A stretch of DNA of 64,000 bases from Leifsonia psychrotolerans (GCF_013410665.1 NZ_JACCFM010000001.1:1116001-1180000), one strand, 5' to 3'; positions 1-10,270 are shown, counted from the first letter of the stretch. The notes: generated from the letters alone by a model not told the origin. Numbers and translations are program-made.

Positions 1-30
1 GCCGCGAGCCGTAGTCCGCCGGCGCGTGAC

Positions 31-2508
31 CTAGCTGATCTGCGCGCCGATGGCGCCAATGACCGCATCGAGCATCACGCCGGAAGCATCGCGGCGCGCA
101 CCGGATTCCGGCAGTGTGCGCGGGGATCCATCAGACGCGACGGCGTGTGCCGGCGCAGCACCGACCCAGGCGACCGCGAGGGTGTCTTCGCCCTTCAGGA
201 AACGCTGGGCACGCACACCACCCGTCGCGCGGCCCTTGGCCGGGAACTCGGTGAAGTCCGACACCTTGGCGCTACCCGGGTCAACGCCGAGGAGAGTCTG
301 GCTCCCGATGGCAACCGTCGCGACGACTGCGGTTTCGGCATCTGCTGGTGACACACTGGTGAAGGCGATGACCGCAGCGTCAGCGGAAAGCTTGATGCCT
401 GCCATGCCACCTGCGGCCCGGCCCTGCGGGCGAACGCCGCCAGCCGAGAACCGAAGCAGCTGTGCATCTGAGGTCACGAAGACAAGCTCGTCATCGTCGC
501 CGCCCTGGACGGCTCCTACAACCTCGTCTTTCGCCTTCAACGCAATGATCTCGAAGTCGGGCTTGTTCGCCCAGTCGCCCGGGGCGAGGCGCTTGACGAC
601 GCCCTGCTTCGTGCCCAAGGCGATCGGCTGCTCGGAGTCGAGCGAGACGATCGCCAACACCTTCTCGCTCTTATTCGACAGAGCCAGGTAATCGCCGACC
701 TTCACGCCGGCAGCCAGCTGGATCGAACTGGACGGCATCAGCGGCAGATCAACCGGAGTAAACCGGATCAGTCGACCCAGGTTGGTCACGGCCCCGATTT
801 CGGCGCGAGTTGTCGTGTCAAGCACCGAGAGCACGGCATCATGCTTGCTGCGGCGCTTCACCGGGCTGGCCCGGTCGGGCAGGGTTTCGTTGCTTTCGGC
901 GACGTCGACCCGGGCAATGCGGCCCGTGACGCTCACGTAGACACGCGTCGGGGCGTCCTGCACCTCCAGAACCACCGGAGTACCCCGCTTGGCAGCGGCA
1001 CCCGCAATGCTCGGCTTGGCCTCGGTGAGCAGAGTGCGTCGGGGGGTACCGAATTTCTCGGCGACCGCCGCGAGCTCGTCGGAAACGAGGGTGCGGATGG
1101 CCTTCTTGCTGCTGAGAAGTTTCTCGAGGGCGGCAATCTCCGCCTCGAGCTGGTCACGCTCGGACTCAAGCTCAATGCGGGAGAAGCGGGTCAGACGGCG
1201 CAAGCGCAGTTCGAGGATGTACTCGGACTGTAGCTGGCTGAGCTCAAAGACCTCGATCAGGCGCTTGCGGGCCTGTTCGCTGTCGTCGCTCGTTCGGATG
1301 ACCTGAATGACCTCATCAATGTCGATGATGGCGATGAGAAGCCCGAGCACCAGGTGCAGGCGCTCCTTGCGGCGAGCGAGCCGGTAGGCGCTTCGACGGG
1401 TCACAACTTCAATGCGGTGACCGACGTATACGACGAGCAGCTCGCGCAGGCCGAGGGTCTGGGGGCCGCCGTCGACGAGTGCGACCGCGTTGATGTTGAA
1501 GGAATCCTCGAGGGGCGTGTAGCGGTAGAGCTGCTCGAGGACCGCTTCAGGGCTGAACCCGGTCTTGATGCCGATGACGAGCCGCAGACCCTTCATGCGG
1601 TCGGTGAGGTCGGTCACATCGGAGATACCTGAAAGCTTCTTCGAGTTGACGCCTTCTTTGATCTTTTCGATGACCTTTTCGGGGCCAACAAGGTAGGGCA
1701 ACTCGGTGACGACCAGCCCGGTCTTGCGAGCCGAGATGGCCTCGATCGAGACACGAGCGCGCGTCTTGAAACTGCCGCGGCCTGTCGCGTAGGCATCCTT
1801 GATTCCAGACAAGCCCACAATGGTGCCGCCGGTTGGAAGGTCTGGTCCGGGAACAAACTCCATCAGCTCGTCGAGGCTCGCATCAGGGTGCGCAAGCAAA
1901 TGGCGCGCGGCACCGACGACCTCAATGAGGTTGTGTGGTGCCATGTTCGTGGCCATGCCGACGGCGATGCCGCTGGCGCCGTTCACAAGCAAGTTCGGAT
2001 AGGCGGCCGGCAGTACCTCAGGTTGGGTGAGCTGGTTATCGTAGTTGGGCACGAAGTTCACGACATCTTCGTCGAGATTCTCGGTCATGGCCAGGGCGGG
2101 TGCCGCGAGGCGCGCTTCTGTGTAGCGGGACGCAGCCGGGCCGTCATCGAGCGAGCCGAAGTTGCCGTGCCCGTCAATGAGCGGCACACGCAGTGTGAAC
2201 GCTTGCGCCATGCGCACTAGCGTGTCGTAGATTGCGGTGTCACCGTGCGGGTGGAGCTTGCCCATCACCTCGCCGACGACACGAGCAGACTTCACGTGTC
2301 CTTTGTCGGGGCGCAGCCCCATTTCTGCCATCTGGTAGAGGATGCGTCGCTGCACGGGCTTGAGGCCGTCGCGGGCGTCGGGCAGGGCACGCGAGTAAAT
2401 AACCGAGTACGCGTATTCGAGGAACGAGCCTTGCATCTCATCGGAGACATCGACGTCTTCGATACGTTCGGCGATCACAGCGGGCGGAGTAGGTTCTGAG
2501 CGGCTCAT
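31..2508 (-). CDS. parC: DNA topoisomerase IV subunit A
   Basis: Type IIA topoisomerase breakage-reunion subunit (825 aa); with ParE it decatenates daughter chromosomes. The N-terminal winged-helix domain shows the [12 protein letters not shown] quinolone-pocket segment (Thr at the position of E. coli GyrA Ser83) and the catalytic tyrosine in [10 protein letters not shown]. The C-terminal half holds beta-pinwheel blades. I see no GyrA box (QRRGGKG), so ParC is preferred over GyrA. I chose the ATG giving MSRSEPT at 2508; a TTG 33 bases upstream would add 11 residues. It is transcribed away from the next gene, whose reading frame nearly abuts. ParE is not in the window. Confidence 0.88.
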   Translation of the reverse strand: MSRSEPTPPAVIAERIEDVDVSDEMQGSFLEYAYSVIYSRALPDARDGLKPVQRRILYQMAEMGLRPDKGHVKSARVVGEVMGKLHPHGDTAIYDTLVRMAQAFTLRVPLIDGHGNFGSLDDGPAASRYTEARLAAPALAMTENLDEDVVNFVPNYDNQLTQPEVLPAAYPNLLVNGASGIAVGMATNMAPHNLIEVVGAARHLLAHPDASLDELMEFVPGPDLPTGGTIVGLSGIKDAYATGRGSFKTRARVSIEAISARKTGLVVTELPYLVGPEKVIEKIKEGVNSKKLSGISDVTDLTDRMKGLRLVIGIKTGFSPEAVLEQLYRYTPLEDSFNINAVALVDGGPQTLGLRELLVVYVGHRIEVVTRRSAYRLARRKERLHLVLGLLIAIIDIDEVIQVIRTSDDSEQARKRLIEVFELSQLQSEYILELRLRRLTRFSRIELESERDQLEAEIAALEKLLSSKKAIRTLVSDELAAVAEKFGTPRRTLLTEAKPSIAGAAAKRGTPVVLEVQDAPTRVYVSVTGRIARVDVAESNETLPDRASPVKRRSKHDAVLSVLDTTTRAEIGAVTNLGRLIRFTPVDLPLMPSSSIQLAAGVKVGDYLALSNKSEKVLAIVSLDSEQPIALGTKQGVVKRLAPGDWANKPDFEIIALKAKDEVVGAVQGGDDDELVFVTSDAQLLRFSAGGVRPQGRAAGGMAGIKLSADAAVIAFTSVSPADAETAVVATVAIGSQTLLGVDPGSAKVSDFTEFPAKGRATGGVRAQRFLKGEDTLAVAWVGAAPAHAVASDGSPRTLPESGARRDASGVMLDAVIGAIGAQIS

Positions 2509-2624
2509 TCGTGGATTCTGCTTGAGGCGTGCTCGGTGCAATCAGGCCTGCACAGCGCACTGTTCGGATGGACGCGGTTCGGGTATCGCGGAAAAACCGG
2601 AATAGCTGTGGAAGACTTGTTCCG

Positions 2625-3770
2625 ATGCCCATGATTCTACCGGCCCGTCAATTCGGAGCCCTGCGCCTTGCCGATGTTCTCACAAGTTCTCTTGCGGCCT
2701 TGGCGGGGAAGCAGAACGTGTTCTCGCTGCCGCCCGTCGAGAAGGCCGTCGTCGTACTCGCCGACGGGCTTGGCGTGAGTGCGATCAAGGCCCGCGCGGG
2801 ACACGCCCGTTTCCTCGCGACGCGGCTCACCAAATCGGCGGTGATCGAGGGTGTGTTCCCAGCAACGACTGTTGCCGGCATCGCCTCCCTCACAACGGGT
2901 GTGCAGCCCGGTCAGCATGGCCTTGTCGGCTATAAGGTGCGCGATGCCGACAATGACAGGGTGGTGAATCAGCTCAGCGGCTGGGACGAGGGAATGCAGC
3001 CGGCCACCTGGCAGCGAGCCACGACGGTCTTCGAACGCTCAGCGGCTGTCGGTGTTCCGAGTTTCGCAATCGGGCCCAAACGTTTTTACGGTTCCGGCTT
3101 CAGCCAAGCCGCTCTGCGCGGCGCCACCTATCTCTCGGCCGAAAGCATCGCCGATCGCTTCGCAATGGCCCGCCGGGTGCTGGATACGACACCCCGGGCA
3201 CTCATCTATCTTTATGTTGCCGAACTCGACATCGCAGCTCATGCGTTCGGCTGGGAATCACCCAAATGGCTCGCTCAACTCGAAATACTTGATGGGGAGC
3301 TCGCCCGGTTCGAGTCAGGCCTCGGCGCCACCGAGGGGCTTCTCGTGACGGCGGATCACGGCGTGATCGATGTGCCGAGCACCAAGCACATCCTGTTTGA
3401 CACGGTTCCTTCGCTCGTCGCCCACGTGCGCCACATCGGGGGAGACCCGCGCTGTCTGCACCTCTACCTTGAAGCGGGACTTGCGGACGGTGCTGCTGAT
3501 GTTCTCGCCGAGTGCTGGCGTGACACCGAAGCGGATCGGGCCTGGGTCTTCACCCGAGACGAAGCGATCGAAGCGGGTCTTTTCGGACCGGTGGCCGACG
3601 AAGTGCGTCCTCGGATTGGCGACGTCATCGTCGCAGCGCGCAAACTTGTCGCCTACTACGACTCACGTGAAACGAATCAGGCTCCGCGCTCAATGGTGGG
3701 CCAACACGGATCGTTAACCGATGAGGAAGTACGCATCCCCTTGATTCGCGCCGGTGCATTCGCCGTCTGA
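2625..3770 (+). CDS. alkaline phosphatase-superfamily phosphodiesterase (nucleotide pyrophosphatase type)
   Basis: 381-aa alkaline-phosphatase-fold hydrolase (type I phosphodiesterase/nucleotide pyrophosphatase family), which uses two metal ions and a Ser/Thr nucleophile on phosphodiester or pyrophosphate substrates. Visible motifs are FPATTVAGIASLTTG with the probable nucleophilic Thr, VTADHGVIDVP (metal-binding Asp-His) and VGQHGSLTDEE near the C-terminus (metal-binding His). ATG 2625 is preceded by GGAAGAC at a workable distance; 2568 and a GTG at 2529 are possible upstream starts, and ATG 2631 is also in frame. No clear signal peptide. It diverges from parC. The substrate is not known. 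Confidence 0.8.
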   Translation: MPMILPARQFGALRLADVLTSSLAALAGKQNVFSLPPVEKAVVVLADGLGVSAIKARAGHARFLATRLTKSAVIEGVFPATTVAGIASLTTGVQPGQHGLVGYKVRDADNDRVVNQLSGWDEGMQPATWQRATTVFERSAAVGVPSFAIGPKRFYGSGFSQAALRGATYLSAESIADRFAMARRVLDTTPRALIYLYVAELDIAAHAFGWESPKWLAQLEILDGELARFESGLGATEGLLVTADHGVIDVPSTKHILFDTVPSLVAHVRHIGGDPRCLHLYLEAGLADGAADVLAECWRDTEADRAWVFTRDEAIEAGLFGPVADEVRPRIGDVIVAARKLVAYYDSRETNQAPRSMVGQHGSLTDEEVRIPLIRAGAFAV

Positions 3771-3786
3771 ACAGAACCAGACGGCG
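3761..3786. terminator. hairpin between convergent genes
   Basis: A perfect 9-bp stem (CGCCGTCTG / CAGACGGCG) with an 8-base loop overlaps the stop codon of the phosphodiesterase and faces the convergent DUF3043 gene. There is no T-tract on either strand, so termination is only plausible. Confidence 0.4.
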
Positions 3787-3821
3787 AACGCGATCAACCG
3801 AATCAGCTCGACTGAGGCGAA

Positions 3822-4421
3822 CTAGGCGGGGTACTGGCCGCGCTTGACCTGCGGCTTCGGCAGACGCATCGGGCGCAATTGCAGGGCACGCATTGCGGCG
3901 TACCAACGCACCTTTTCTGCCTTGCCCGTGCCAAACTTCGCCCCAACCTTCTTGGTCACGATGAAACCGAGAATCAAGCAATCGACGACGGCCACGAGGA
4001 AGAACGCCCAGAGGGCGATGATCCCATAGGTCTGCACCAGCGGGTCGGGGAAAAAGGTGAGCAAAATCACCAGGAACATCACCGGGATCATGAATTCGCC
4101 CACGTTGAAGCGCGCGTCGACGTAGTCGCGCACGAAGCGCTTCTGTGGGCCGCGCTCACGCACGGGCAGGTACTTGTCCTCACCGTTCGCCATGCCGATT
4201 CGGGCACGTCCACGTGCCTCCATCGACTTCTCACGAGCCTGCTTGGCTGCAAGCTTGCGGTCACCGGGCACCAGGGGGCGCTTATTGGCGGCCTCCTGCT
4301 GCTTGCGCGTTGGGGTGGCCTGGCCTTTGCCGGCCGTAGCATCGGCAGCGAGACGGGCGGCCGTCTCTTCGGCAGACTCGATCGACGGTTGGGCGTCGGG
4401 GTTTACGGGGTTCTTAGCCAC
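3822..4421 (-). CDS. DUF3043 family membrane protein
   Basis: 199-aa protein of the actinobacterial DUF3043 family. The N-terminal ~110 residues are hydrophilic, charged and Ala/Lys-rich (probably cytoplasmic), followed by two transmembrane helices (around FMIPVMFLVILLTFF and IIALWAFFLVAVVDCLIL) and a basic tail. The ATG at 4421 is preceded by AAGGA at good spacing, which supports the start. The function of the family is unknown. It diverges from the M20 dipeptidase gene over 38 bases. Confidence 0.82.
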   Translation of the reverse strand: MAKNPVNPDAQPSIESAEETAARLAADATAGKGQATPTRKQQEAANKRPLVPGDRKLAAKQAREKSMEARGRARIGMANGEDKYLPVRERGPQKRFVRDYVDARFNVGEFMIPVMFLVILLTFFPDPLVQTYGIIALWAFFLVAVVDCLILGFIVTKKVGAKFGTGKAEKVRWYAAMRALQLRPMRLPKPQVKRGQYPA

Positions 4422-4446
4422 ATTAATTCCTTGCGATTGTTTGGTT

Positions 4447-4452
4447 TAAGAT
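4447..4452 (+). promoter_or_regulatory. -10 box TAAGAT of the M20 dipeptidase gene
   Basis: TAAGAT ends 7 bases before the ATG at 4460 and there is no Shine-Dalgarno sequence between them, so transcription would begin at or next to the start codon (leaderless mRNA). The -35 region is not canonical. Confidence 0.45.
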
Positions 4453-4459
4453 TACCTCT

Positions 4460-5902
4460 ATGACGGATACCTCGAAGACAGACTCTCACGGTGCTTCCAG
4501 CCTCGATATCGCGCTTCGACACGCCGTCGAGGGTGGGCTCGCCGCCACGATTTCGGATCTCTGCGCTCTGGTGCGCATTCCGTCGGTCTCGTGGGCCGCC
4601 TTTGACCGCGCCCACGTGCGCGAAAGTGCCGACGCCGTTGCCGCTTTGGCGCGCTCTCTCGGCGTGTTCGACTCGGTCGAGGTGAAACAAGCCGCGCTTC
4701 CCGGTAGCGACCATCTGGGTCAGCCCGCCGTTCTGGCCACCCGCGCGGCGAAAAACGGCAAGCCGACCGTGGTTCTCTACGCACATCACGATGTGCAGCC
4801 CCCCGGAAAAGATGAGGAATGGCAGTCGAACCCCTACGAGCCGACGGTGCGCGGCGATCGACTTTATGGTCGCGGGGCGGCCGACGACAAGGCCGGCGTG
4901 ATGGCCCACATCGCATCGATCCGTGCCGTGATCGAAGCCACCGGCACAGACTTTGATCTTGGACTCGTCCTCTTCATTGAGGGGGAGGAAGAGTTCGGAA
5001 GTGGCTCGTTCACCACGTTCCTGGATGAGAACCATGATGCGCTCTCGGGCGATGTGATCGTCGTGGCGGACTCCAACAACTGGGACATTGACACGCCGGC
5101 CCTCACGATTGGGCTGCGCGGAAACGTGACATTCAAACTGACCGTGCGCACGCTGTCGCATGCGTCGCACTCCGGAATGTTCGGGGGAGCGGTTCCGGAC
5201 GCGATGATCGCGACCATCCGACTGCTCGCCACCTTGCACGACGAGCAGGGCAGCGTTGCCGTCGTAGGACTGACCAGTCATGACCAGGTGACCCCCGCAT
5301 ACTCCGAGGGTCAGCTCCGACTCGAGGCCGGCCTGCTTGAGGGCGTGGCGGCGATCGGTCAGGGCAGCATCCTCAGTCGCATCTGGGCTCAGCCCTCGCT
5401 CACCGTCACTGGAATTGACGCACCCTCGGTCGACAACGCGTCAAACACGCTGTCACCGGCGATTCGAGTGCAGATCAGCCTGCGTGTGGCACCGGGCCAG
5501 AAGGCTCAGGAGGCCTATGATGCGGTCGAGGCTCATCTGATCTCCCACGCTCCCTTCGGCGCTCACCTGGAGTTCGATGACGTGGACACCGGCGAACCGT
5601 TCCTCGTCGACACCAGCGGCTGGGCCGTAGCCGAGGTTCGTTCGGCGATGGCCGATGCCTGGGGCGTGGCTCCCGTTGACATTGGGGTCGGTGGATCAAT
5701 CCCGTTCATCGCGGATCTTGTGCGCGTCTTTCCATCGGCACAGATTTTGGTTACCGGTGTTGAAGACCCCGATTCCCGGGCCCACAGCCCCAATGAGTCG
5801 TTGCACCTCGGCGTGTTCAAACGCGCCATTCTCAGTGAGGCCCTTCTGCTTGGGCGCCTCAACGAACGCACAATCGTCGCCTCGAACAACTTTCCCGACT
5901 AA
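4460..5902 (+). CDS. M20/M25/M40 family dipeptidase
   Basis: 480-aa zinc-dependent exopeptidase of the CNDP/PepV-like M20 branch, expected to cleave dipeptides in the cytosol. Zinc-site motifs are present in order: YAHHDVQPPG (His, Asp), GRGAADDKAG (bridging Asp), EGEEEFGS (catalytic Glu and metal Glu) and a C-terminal AHSPNES segment (His). The dimerisation lid lies in between (about residues 210-370). Length is normal for the family. ATG 4460 lacks an SD but follows a -10 box by 7 bases. A second M20 gene lies at 41934-43259. Confidence 0.87.
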   Translation: MTDTSKTDSHGASSLDIALRHAVEGGLAATISDLCALVRIPSVSWAAFDRAHVRESADAVAALARSLGVFDSVEVKQAALPGSDHLGQPAVLATRAAKNGKPTVVLYAHHDVQPPGKDEEWQSNPYEPTVRGDRLYGRGAADDKAGVMAHIASIRAVIEATGTDFDLGLVLFIEGEEEFGSGSFTTFLDENHDALSGDVIVVADSNNWDIDTPALTIGLRGNVTFKLTVRTLSHASHSGMFGGAVPDAMIATIRLLATLHDEQGSVAVVGLTSHDQVTPAYSEGQLRLEAGLLEGVAAIGQGSILSRIWAQPSLTVTGIDAPSVDNASNTLSPAIRVQISLRVAPGQKAQEAYDAVEAHLISHAPFGAHLEFDDVDTGEPFLVDTSGWAVAEVRSAMADAWGVAPVDIGVGGSIPFIADLVRVFPSAQILVTGVEDPDSRAHSPNESLHLGVFKRAILSEALLLGRLNERTIVASNNFPD

Positions 5903-5974
5903 AGGAATGCTTTCGGCCGGTTCGCAGTTGGGCAGAGTTAGAATCGGAGCAGCATTGACAGACCAAGGAGCACC

Positions 5975-6352
5975 ATGACCGACATCACCACTGCCGTCCC
6001 GACGAAGGCCGCCGACGAAGCGGCAGCTCACGCTGTGGGCCTGAGTGAGGCTGCTGCCGATAAGGTGCGGAGCCTGCTCGGACAGGAAGGTCGCGATGAC
6101 CTGCGTTTGCGTGTCGCAGTGCAGCCTGGCGGCTGCTCCGGGCTGATCTACCAGCTCTACTTCGACGAGCGCATGCTTGACGGCGATGCCGTCGTTGACT
6201 TCGACGGTGTCGAGGTCATCGTCGACAAGATGAGCGTGCCCTACCTTGAAGGCGCCACCATCGACTTTGAGGACACCATTCAGAAGCAGGGTTTCACCAT
6301 CGACAATCCCAACGCCGGGGGAAGTTGCGCCTGCGGAGACTCGTTCCACTAA
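5975..6352 (+). CDS. erpA: A-type iron-sulfur cluster carrier (HesB/IscA/ErpA family)
   Basis: 125-aa A-type carrier that accepts Fe-S clusters and inserts them into apo-proteins. It has the three conserved cysteines: one in QPGGCSGLIYQ and two in the C-terminal CACGDSF. Length is typical. ATG 5975 is preceded by CAAGGAGCACC, a strong RBS; TAGAAT at 5939-5944 may be its -10. The position just upstream of the cytochrome oxidase operon is common in Actinobacteria and fits delivery of clusters to respiratory proteins such as the Rieske subunit QcrA at 15577 (inference). ErpA versus IscA cannot be settled from sequence alone. Confidence 0.9.
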   Translation: MTDITTAVPTKAADEAAAHAVGLSEAAADKVRSLLGQEGRDDLRLRVAVQPGGCSGLIYQLYFDERMLDGDAVVDFDGVEVIVDKMSVPYLEGATIDFEDTIQKQGFTIDNPNAGGSCACGDSFH

Positions 6353-6374
6353 GACCCATAAGCACGCCAAACTG

Positions 6375-6412
6375 GGAGATTGTCCGTCAGGACAGTCTCC
6401 TATTTTGGTTTC
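6375..6412 (+). terminator. intrinsic terminator after erpA
   Basis: An 11-bp stem (GGAGATTGTCC / GGACAGTCTCC, one G-T pair) with loop GTCA is followed by the T-rich run TATTTTGGTTTC. It separates erpA from the ctaCDF operon. Confidence 0.75.
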
Positions 6413-6565
6413 TGTGAGATTTTCAAGGCCGAATTCAGCCGAGATTGAGGGTTTATTGCGCAACTCGGGCCTCAGAGTGCACATGGGGCGGCATCTCGGA
6501 GAGTAGGCTAGAACCGGTCAAAGCACTTCCTGTGAAGTGCCCTCGAGTCTCCCGAAAGGTCACCG

Positions 6566-7453
6566 GTGCGCACACATCGCCGTCTCCGATGGGCTGCAAT
6601 TCCAATCGCAGCGACATTAACGATTGTTCTTGCCGGGTGTACTACCGCCCAGCTGAATGGTTTTCTCCCCGGTTTTGTTGATGGCGAAGAGGCGGTGACA
6701 AACCACACTTCGCGCATTTCAGGACTCTGGACGACGTCGTGGATTGTTCTTCTCATCGTCGGCCTCATCACATGGGGCCTCACGATCTGGGCTGTGGTCG
6801 TCTACCGCCGCCGAAAGGGTCAGACCGGTCTCCCGGTTCAGATGCGCTACAACATGCCCATCGAGATCTTCTATACGATCGTTCCCCTCATCCTGGTGAT
6901 CGGCTTCTTCGCCTTCACCGCGCGTGACCAGGCCGCGATCGAGGCTCGCTTCGACAAGCCTGACGTTCAGATTGAGGTCATGGCCAAGCAATGGGCCTGG
7001 GACTTCAACTACGTGAATGAAGACGTGTACTCGGAAGGCGTCCAGGCCCAGCCGGTTCCTGATGCTCCGGCCGGCACCATCAACGAGTCCAAGCTCCCCG
7101 AGCTGGTCCTGCCGGTCGGTGCCAAGGTCGAGTTCAAGCTTGAGTCACGCGACGTCGTGCACTCGTTCTGGGTCATCGACTTCCTCTACAAGAAAGACGT
7201 CATCCCGGGCAAAACCAACTACATGTCGCTCATCCCGGAGCGCATTGGTACCTTCGCCGGAAAGTGTGCGGAGCTCTGTGGTGAGTACCACTCGCTCATG
7301 CTCTTCAACGTGAAGGTCGTCTCGCAGGCTGACTACGACGCATACATCCAGTCTCTTCGTTCTGCTGGCTACACCGGTCAGCTTGGCCAGGAATACGACC
7401 GCAACAGCAATCTTCCGGGCACGGGCGCCCCGACGACAGAGGAGGGCCACTAG
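6566..7453 (+). CDS. ctaC: cytochrome c oxidase subunit II
   Basis: 295-aa subunit II of the aa3 oxidase; it carries the CuA centre that takes electrons from cytochrome c (here the QcrC domain of the III-IV supercomplex) and passes them to subunit I. A lipoprotein signal peptide with lipobox LAGC places the lipidated Cys at about residue 25. Two transmembrane helices follow, then the cupredoxin domain with the CuA ligands in CAELCGEYHSLM (Cys234, Cys238, His242, then Met) and the earlier His in VVHSFW. GTG 6566 is preceded by AAAGG. It is the first gene of ctaC-ctaD-ctaF. Confidence 0.95.
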   Translation: MRTHRRLRWAAIPIAATLTIVLAGCTTAQLNGFLPGFVDGEEAVTNHTSRISGLWTTSWIVLLIVGLITWGLTIWAVVVYRRRKGQTGLPVQMRYNMPIEIFYTIVPLILVIGFFAFTARDQAAIEARFDKPDVQIEVMAKQWAWDFNYVNEDVYSEGVQAQPVPDAPAGTINESKLPELVLPVGAKVEFKLESRDVVHSFWVIDFLYKKDVIPGKTNYMSLIPERIGTFAGKCAELCGEYHSLMLFNVKVVSQADYDAYIQSLRSAGYTGQLGQEYDRNSNLPGTGAPTTEEGH

Positions 7454-7456
7454 TCC

Positions 7457-9187
7457 ATGAGCACCATCACAGCACCCGCCCCGAGTTCGACTGCGCCCGT
7501 TGGTTCACCTTCGGCCGAACGCAAGGGCAACATCCTGGTCAAGTGGATCACCTCCACTGACCACAAGGTCATCGGATACATGTATCTGATCACCTCGTTC
7601 ATCTACTTCTGCATCGGCGGCGTGATGGCTTTGGTCATTCGCGCTCAGTTGTTCGCTCCAGGTCTCGAGATCGTTCAGACCAAGGAGCAGTACAACCAGC
7701 TGTTCACGATGCACGGCACGATCATGCTTCTCATGTTCGCTACCCCGCTGTTCTTCGGCTTCGCGAATGCGTTGATGCCGCTTCAGATCGGCGCACCCGA
7801 TGTGGCCTTCCCTCGGCTGAACGCCTTCTCCTACTGGTTGTTCAACTTCGGTAGCCTGATTGCCGTGGCCGGCTTCCTCACCCCGCAGGGTGCGGCATCT
7901 TTCGGCTGGTTTGCCTACCAGCCATTGGCCAGCACGACGTTCTCGCCGGGCGCCGGCGGGAACCTGTGGATGGTCGGCCTTGGCCTGTCGGGCTTCGGGA
8001 CGATCCTCGGTGGCGTGAACTTCATCACGACCATCATCACGATGCGCGCTCCGGGTATGACGATGTTCCGTATGCCGATCTTCACCTGGAACACGCTGGT
8101 CACCTCGATCCTGATCCTGATGGCGTTCCCTGTTCTTGCTGCTGCACTTCTCGCTGCTGCCGGTGACCGCATCTTCAGCATGCACATCTACGATCCAGCG
8201 AACGGTGGCGCCATTCTCTGGCAGCACTTGTTCTGGTTCTTCGGTCACCCTGAGGTGTACATCATTGCGCTGCCGTTCTTCGGTATCGTCTCTGAGATCT
8301 TCCCGGTGTTCAGTCGCAAGCCGATCTTCGGCTACAAGACGTTGGTGTACGCAACGATATCGATTGCTGCTCTCTCTGTCACTGTCTGGGCTCACCACAT
8401 GTATGTGACGGGATCGGTACTGTTGCCCTTCTTCTCGCTCATGACAATGCTCATTGCGGTTCCTACGGGGGTGAAGATCTTCAACTGGATCGGCACCATG
8501 TGGCGGGGGTCGCTGACCTTTGAAACGCCGATGCTCTGGGCTATCGGCTTCTTAGTGACGTTCACCTTCGGCGGTCTGACCGGTGTCATTCTGGCGTCGC
8601 CGCCGCTGGACTTCCACGTCTCTGACACATACTTCGTTGTGGCACACTTCCACTATGTTGTGTTCGGCACCGTCGTCTTCGCGATGTTCAGTGGCTTCTA
8701 CTTCTGGTGGCCCAAGTGGACCGGAAAGATGCTCAATGAGTCGCTCGGCAAGTGGCACTTCTGGTTGCTCTTCATCGGCTTCCACACCACGTTCCTGGTG
8801 CAGCACTGGTTGGGTGTCGTGGGAATGCCGCGTCGCTACGCGACCTATTCGCCCGACGACGGCTTCACCTGGATGAACGAACTTTCTACCGTGGGTGCCA
8901 TGATCTTGGCCACGTCGCTGATCCCGTTCTTCTTGAACGTATACATCACGGCGCGCAAGGCACCGAAGGTCACAGTGAACGACCCGTGGGGTTACGGCTC
9001 GTCGCTTGAGTGGGCCACGTCGTGCCCGCCGCCGCGCCACAACTTCACCTCGATTCCGCGCATTCGCTCCGAGCGCCCGGCGTTCGACCTGAACCACCCC
9101 GAGGTGGGTATCCCGGTCGGCATCGGTCCGGCAAAGGATGCGCCGGATTCTCCCACCTATGACGCCGCCTCGGAAAAGGTCAAGTAA
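7457..9187 (+). CDS. ctaD: cytochrome c oxidase subunit I
   Basis: 576-aa catalytic subunit of the aa3 terminal oxidase with 12 predicted membrane helices; it reduces oxygen to water and pumps protons. Haem and CuB ligands are visible: TMHGTIM (low-spin haem His), GHPEVYI (CuB His with cross-linked Tyr), WAHHMYVTG (CuB His-His) and [10 protein letters not shown] (haem a3 and haem a His). Only 3 bases separate it from the ctaC stop. The C-terminal tail is hydrophilic. Confidence 0.97.
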   Translation: MSTITAPAPSSTAPVGSPSAERKGNILVKWITSTDHKVIGYMYLITSFIYFCIGGVMALVIRAQLFAPGLEIVQTKEQYNQLFTMHGTIMLLMFATPLFFGFANALMPLQIGAPDVAFPRLNAFSYWLFNFGSLIAVAGFLTPQGAASFGWFAYQPLASTTFSPGAGGNLWMVGLGLSGFGTILGGVNFITTIITMRAPGMTMFRMPIFTWNTLVTSILILMAFPVLAAALLAAAGDRIFSMHIYDPANGGAILWQHLFWFFGHPEVYIIALPFFGIVSEIFPVFSRKPIFGYKTLVYATISIAALSVTVWAHHMYVTGSVLLPFFSLMTMLIAVPTGVKIFNWIGTMWRGSLTFETPMLWAIGFLVTFTFGGLTGVILASPPLDFHVSDTYFVVAHFHYVVFGTVVFAMFSGFYFWWPKWTGKMLNESLGKWHFWLLFIGFHTTFLVQHWLGVVGMPRRYATYSPDDGFTWMNELSTVGAMILATSLIPFFLNVYITARKAPKVTVNDPWGYGSSLEWATSCPPPRHNFTSIPRIRSERPAFDLNHPEVGIPVGIGPAKDAPDSPTYDAASEKVK

Positions 9188-9610
9188 ATGAAAGCCAACG
9201 TCAATCTCTTCTGGATCCTGACGGTATTCTTCGCCATCTCCAGTGCCGGCTACACGGTATGGAGCCTCCTCGATCCGGCCCATGCCAAGGTCGAGTGGGC
9301 GGGCACCATCACCCTGGCACTGTGTGCCATCTTGTTCGCGTTTGTCGGTTTCTACCTCGACCGCGTGCACAAGGCGCAGGGCGGCGAGATGCCCGAAGAT
9401 CGTCTCGACGCAAACATCGATGACGGTGATCCCGAGCTGGGCTTCTTCAGCCCCTGGAGTTGGTGGCCGATCATGCTCGCGGCCAGCGCTGCGCTGCTGT
9501 TCTTGGGCCTCGGAATCGGATTCTGGATCTGCTTCATCGCAGTCGGCGTCGGCGTGATTAGTCTCGTCGGCTGGGTCTACGAGTACTACCGCGGACTCTT
9601 CGCCCGCTAA
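9188..9610 (+). CDS. ctaF: cytochrome c oxidase subunit IV, actinobacterial type
   Basis: 140-aa small integral membrane subunit of the actinobacterial aa3 oxidase. Four hydrophobic helices are visible, two at each end, separated by an acidic loop around MPEDRLDANIDDGDPELGFF. The ATG follows the ctaD stop codon directly, so it is the last gene of ctaCDF and probably translationally coupled. A strong terminator follows. Confidence 0.92.
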   Translation: MKANVNLFWILTVFFAISSAGYTVWSLLDPAHAKVEWAGTITLALCAILFAFVGFYLDRVHKAQGGEMPEDRLDANIDDGDPELGFFSPWSWWPIMLAASAALLFLGLGIGFWICFIAVGVGVISLVGWVYEYYRGLFAR

Positions 9611-9626
9611 ACAGCACCGAACGAAA

Positions 9627-9662
9627 CGACGGCGCCCTCCACACGGAGGGCGCCGTCGTGTT
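9627..9662 (+). terminator. intrinsic terminator of the ctaCDF operon
   Basis: A perfect 14-bp GC-rich stem (arms 9627-9640 and 9645-9658) with loop ACAC is followed by TGTTT. It marks the end of native sequence before the mobile-element debris. Confidence 0.85.
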
Positions 9663-9726
9663 TAACGGAAGCCTCTCCGCGATTTGGCTGAATCAGTTTC
9701 CTGGGCAGCCGTTCACCGCCGCCAGC

Positions 9727-9798
9727 GGGCAGTTTCCGTGGCCACGAGCTGGCGGTTGCGCTGGCCGCCTATGGGCACGTTCCTCGTGGCCATTGACA
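9727..9798 (+). repeat. solitary IS21-type right end (remnant)
   Basis: Read side by side, this stretch matches the right terminus of the full IS21 element (12769-12841) position for position in pattern: GGGCAGTTT, then TGGCCAC, CTGGCCGCCT and the terminal TGGCCATTGACA, with about 72-73 bases in each. It has the same orientation, but no istA or istB precedes it. It is therefore the scar of a second, related insertion whose body was lost. The flank 9659-9726 holds nothing I can name. Confidence 0.7.
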
Positions 9799-9861
9799 GG
9801 CTGTTCCAGTCGTCTCCCGCTGTGGACTAAGGGCAAGAACGTGTGGATGAGTTCGGGCGTG

Positions 9862-10177
9862 TCATACTCGGCCGGCCCATCCTGAGCTGCTGCAGAGCCC
9901 TTCGTCCGCACTGAGGCCGGTGCCGTAGTAGCTCGTTTCAGTGGGCTCCTCGCCAGTCTCGTCGATAACCGATTTCAGGTTTCGGGCCGGTGCTGGGATG
10001 AGTTCGTGAGCGCGATCGATAGGGACCTCGTGCAGGTAGAGGAACCACTCCGCGGCGCGTTTCATATGCGCCTCACTCGTTCCGCGGTGCAGGCGCAGCA
10101 CGGTGCAGATTCCATTGTTGATACCGCCTTCCGGCGGCGAAGTGGTGCGGGCGTTGCCGGGGCGAACCGAAGTGAAA
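9862..10177 (-). pseudogene. transposase C-terminal remnant (IS1249/IS256-like), cut by IS21
   Basis: An open reading frame on the minus strand runs from the IS21 left end to a TGA at 9862. It encodes the C-terminal part of a DDE transposase: an EGGIN motif, then LRLHRGTSEAHMKRAAEWFLY (typical EGGIN...LR.HRG...RA.EW pattern) and a tail ending in SADEGLCSSSGWAG. There is no start codon of its own. The N-terminal side continues beyond the IS21 at 12842-13041. A copy of the last ~55 residues recurs at 43660-43830. Family assignment rests on remembered motifs. Confidence 0.6.
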
Positions 10178-10270
10178 TGTTAGCGGCCATGGAAAACTGC
10201 CCATAGGCGGCCACGAAACTGCCCACTGGCGGCCACAGAACTGCCCACTGGTGGCCATGAGATCTGCCCA
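10178..10270 (+). repeat. IS21 left-end multiple terminal repeats
   Basis: Four copies of GGCCA(C/T)...CTGCCCA occur in a row, spaced 22-24 bases, starting at the terminal TGTTAGCGGCCATGG. They are presumed IstA binding sites and mirror the right-end copies. Confidence 0.75.

Noticed and set aside
31..2508. DNA gyrase subunit A
   Set aside because: No QRRGGKG GyrA box is seen in the C-terminal domain, and there is no gyrB neighbour; topoisomerase IV fits better.
9627..9658. IS terminal inverted repeat
   Set aside because: A perfect 14-bp stem with ACAC loop directly after ctaF and followed by TGTTT is an ordinary terminator.
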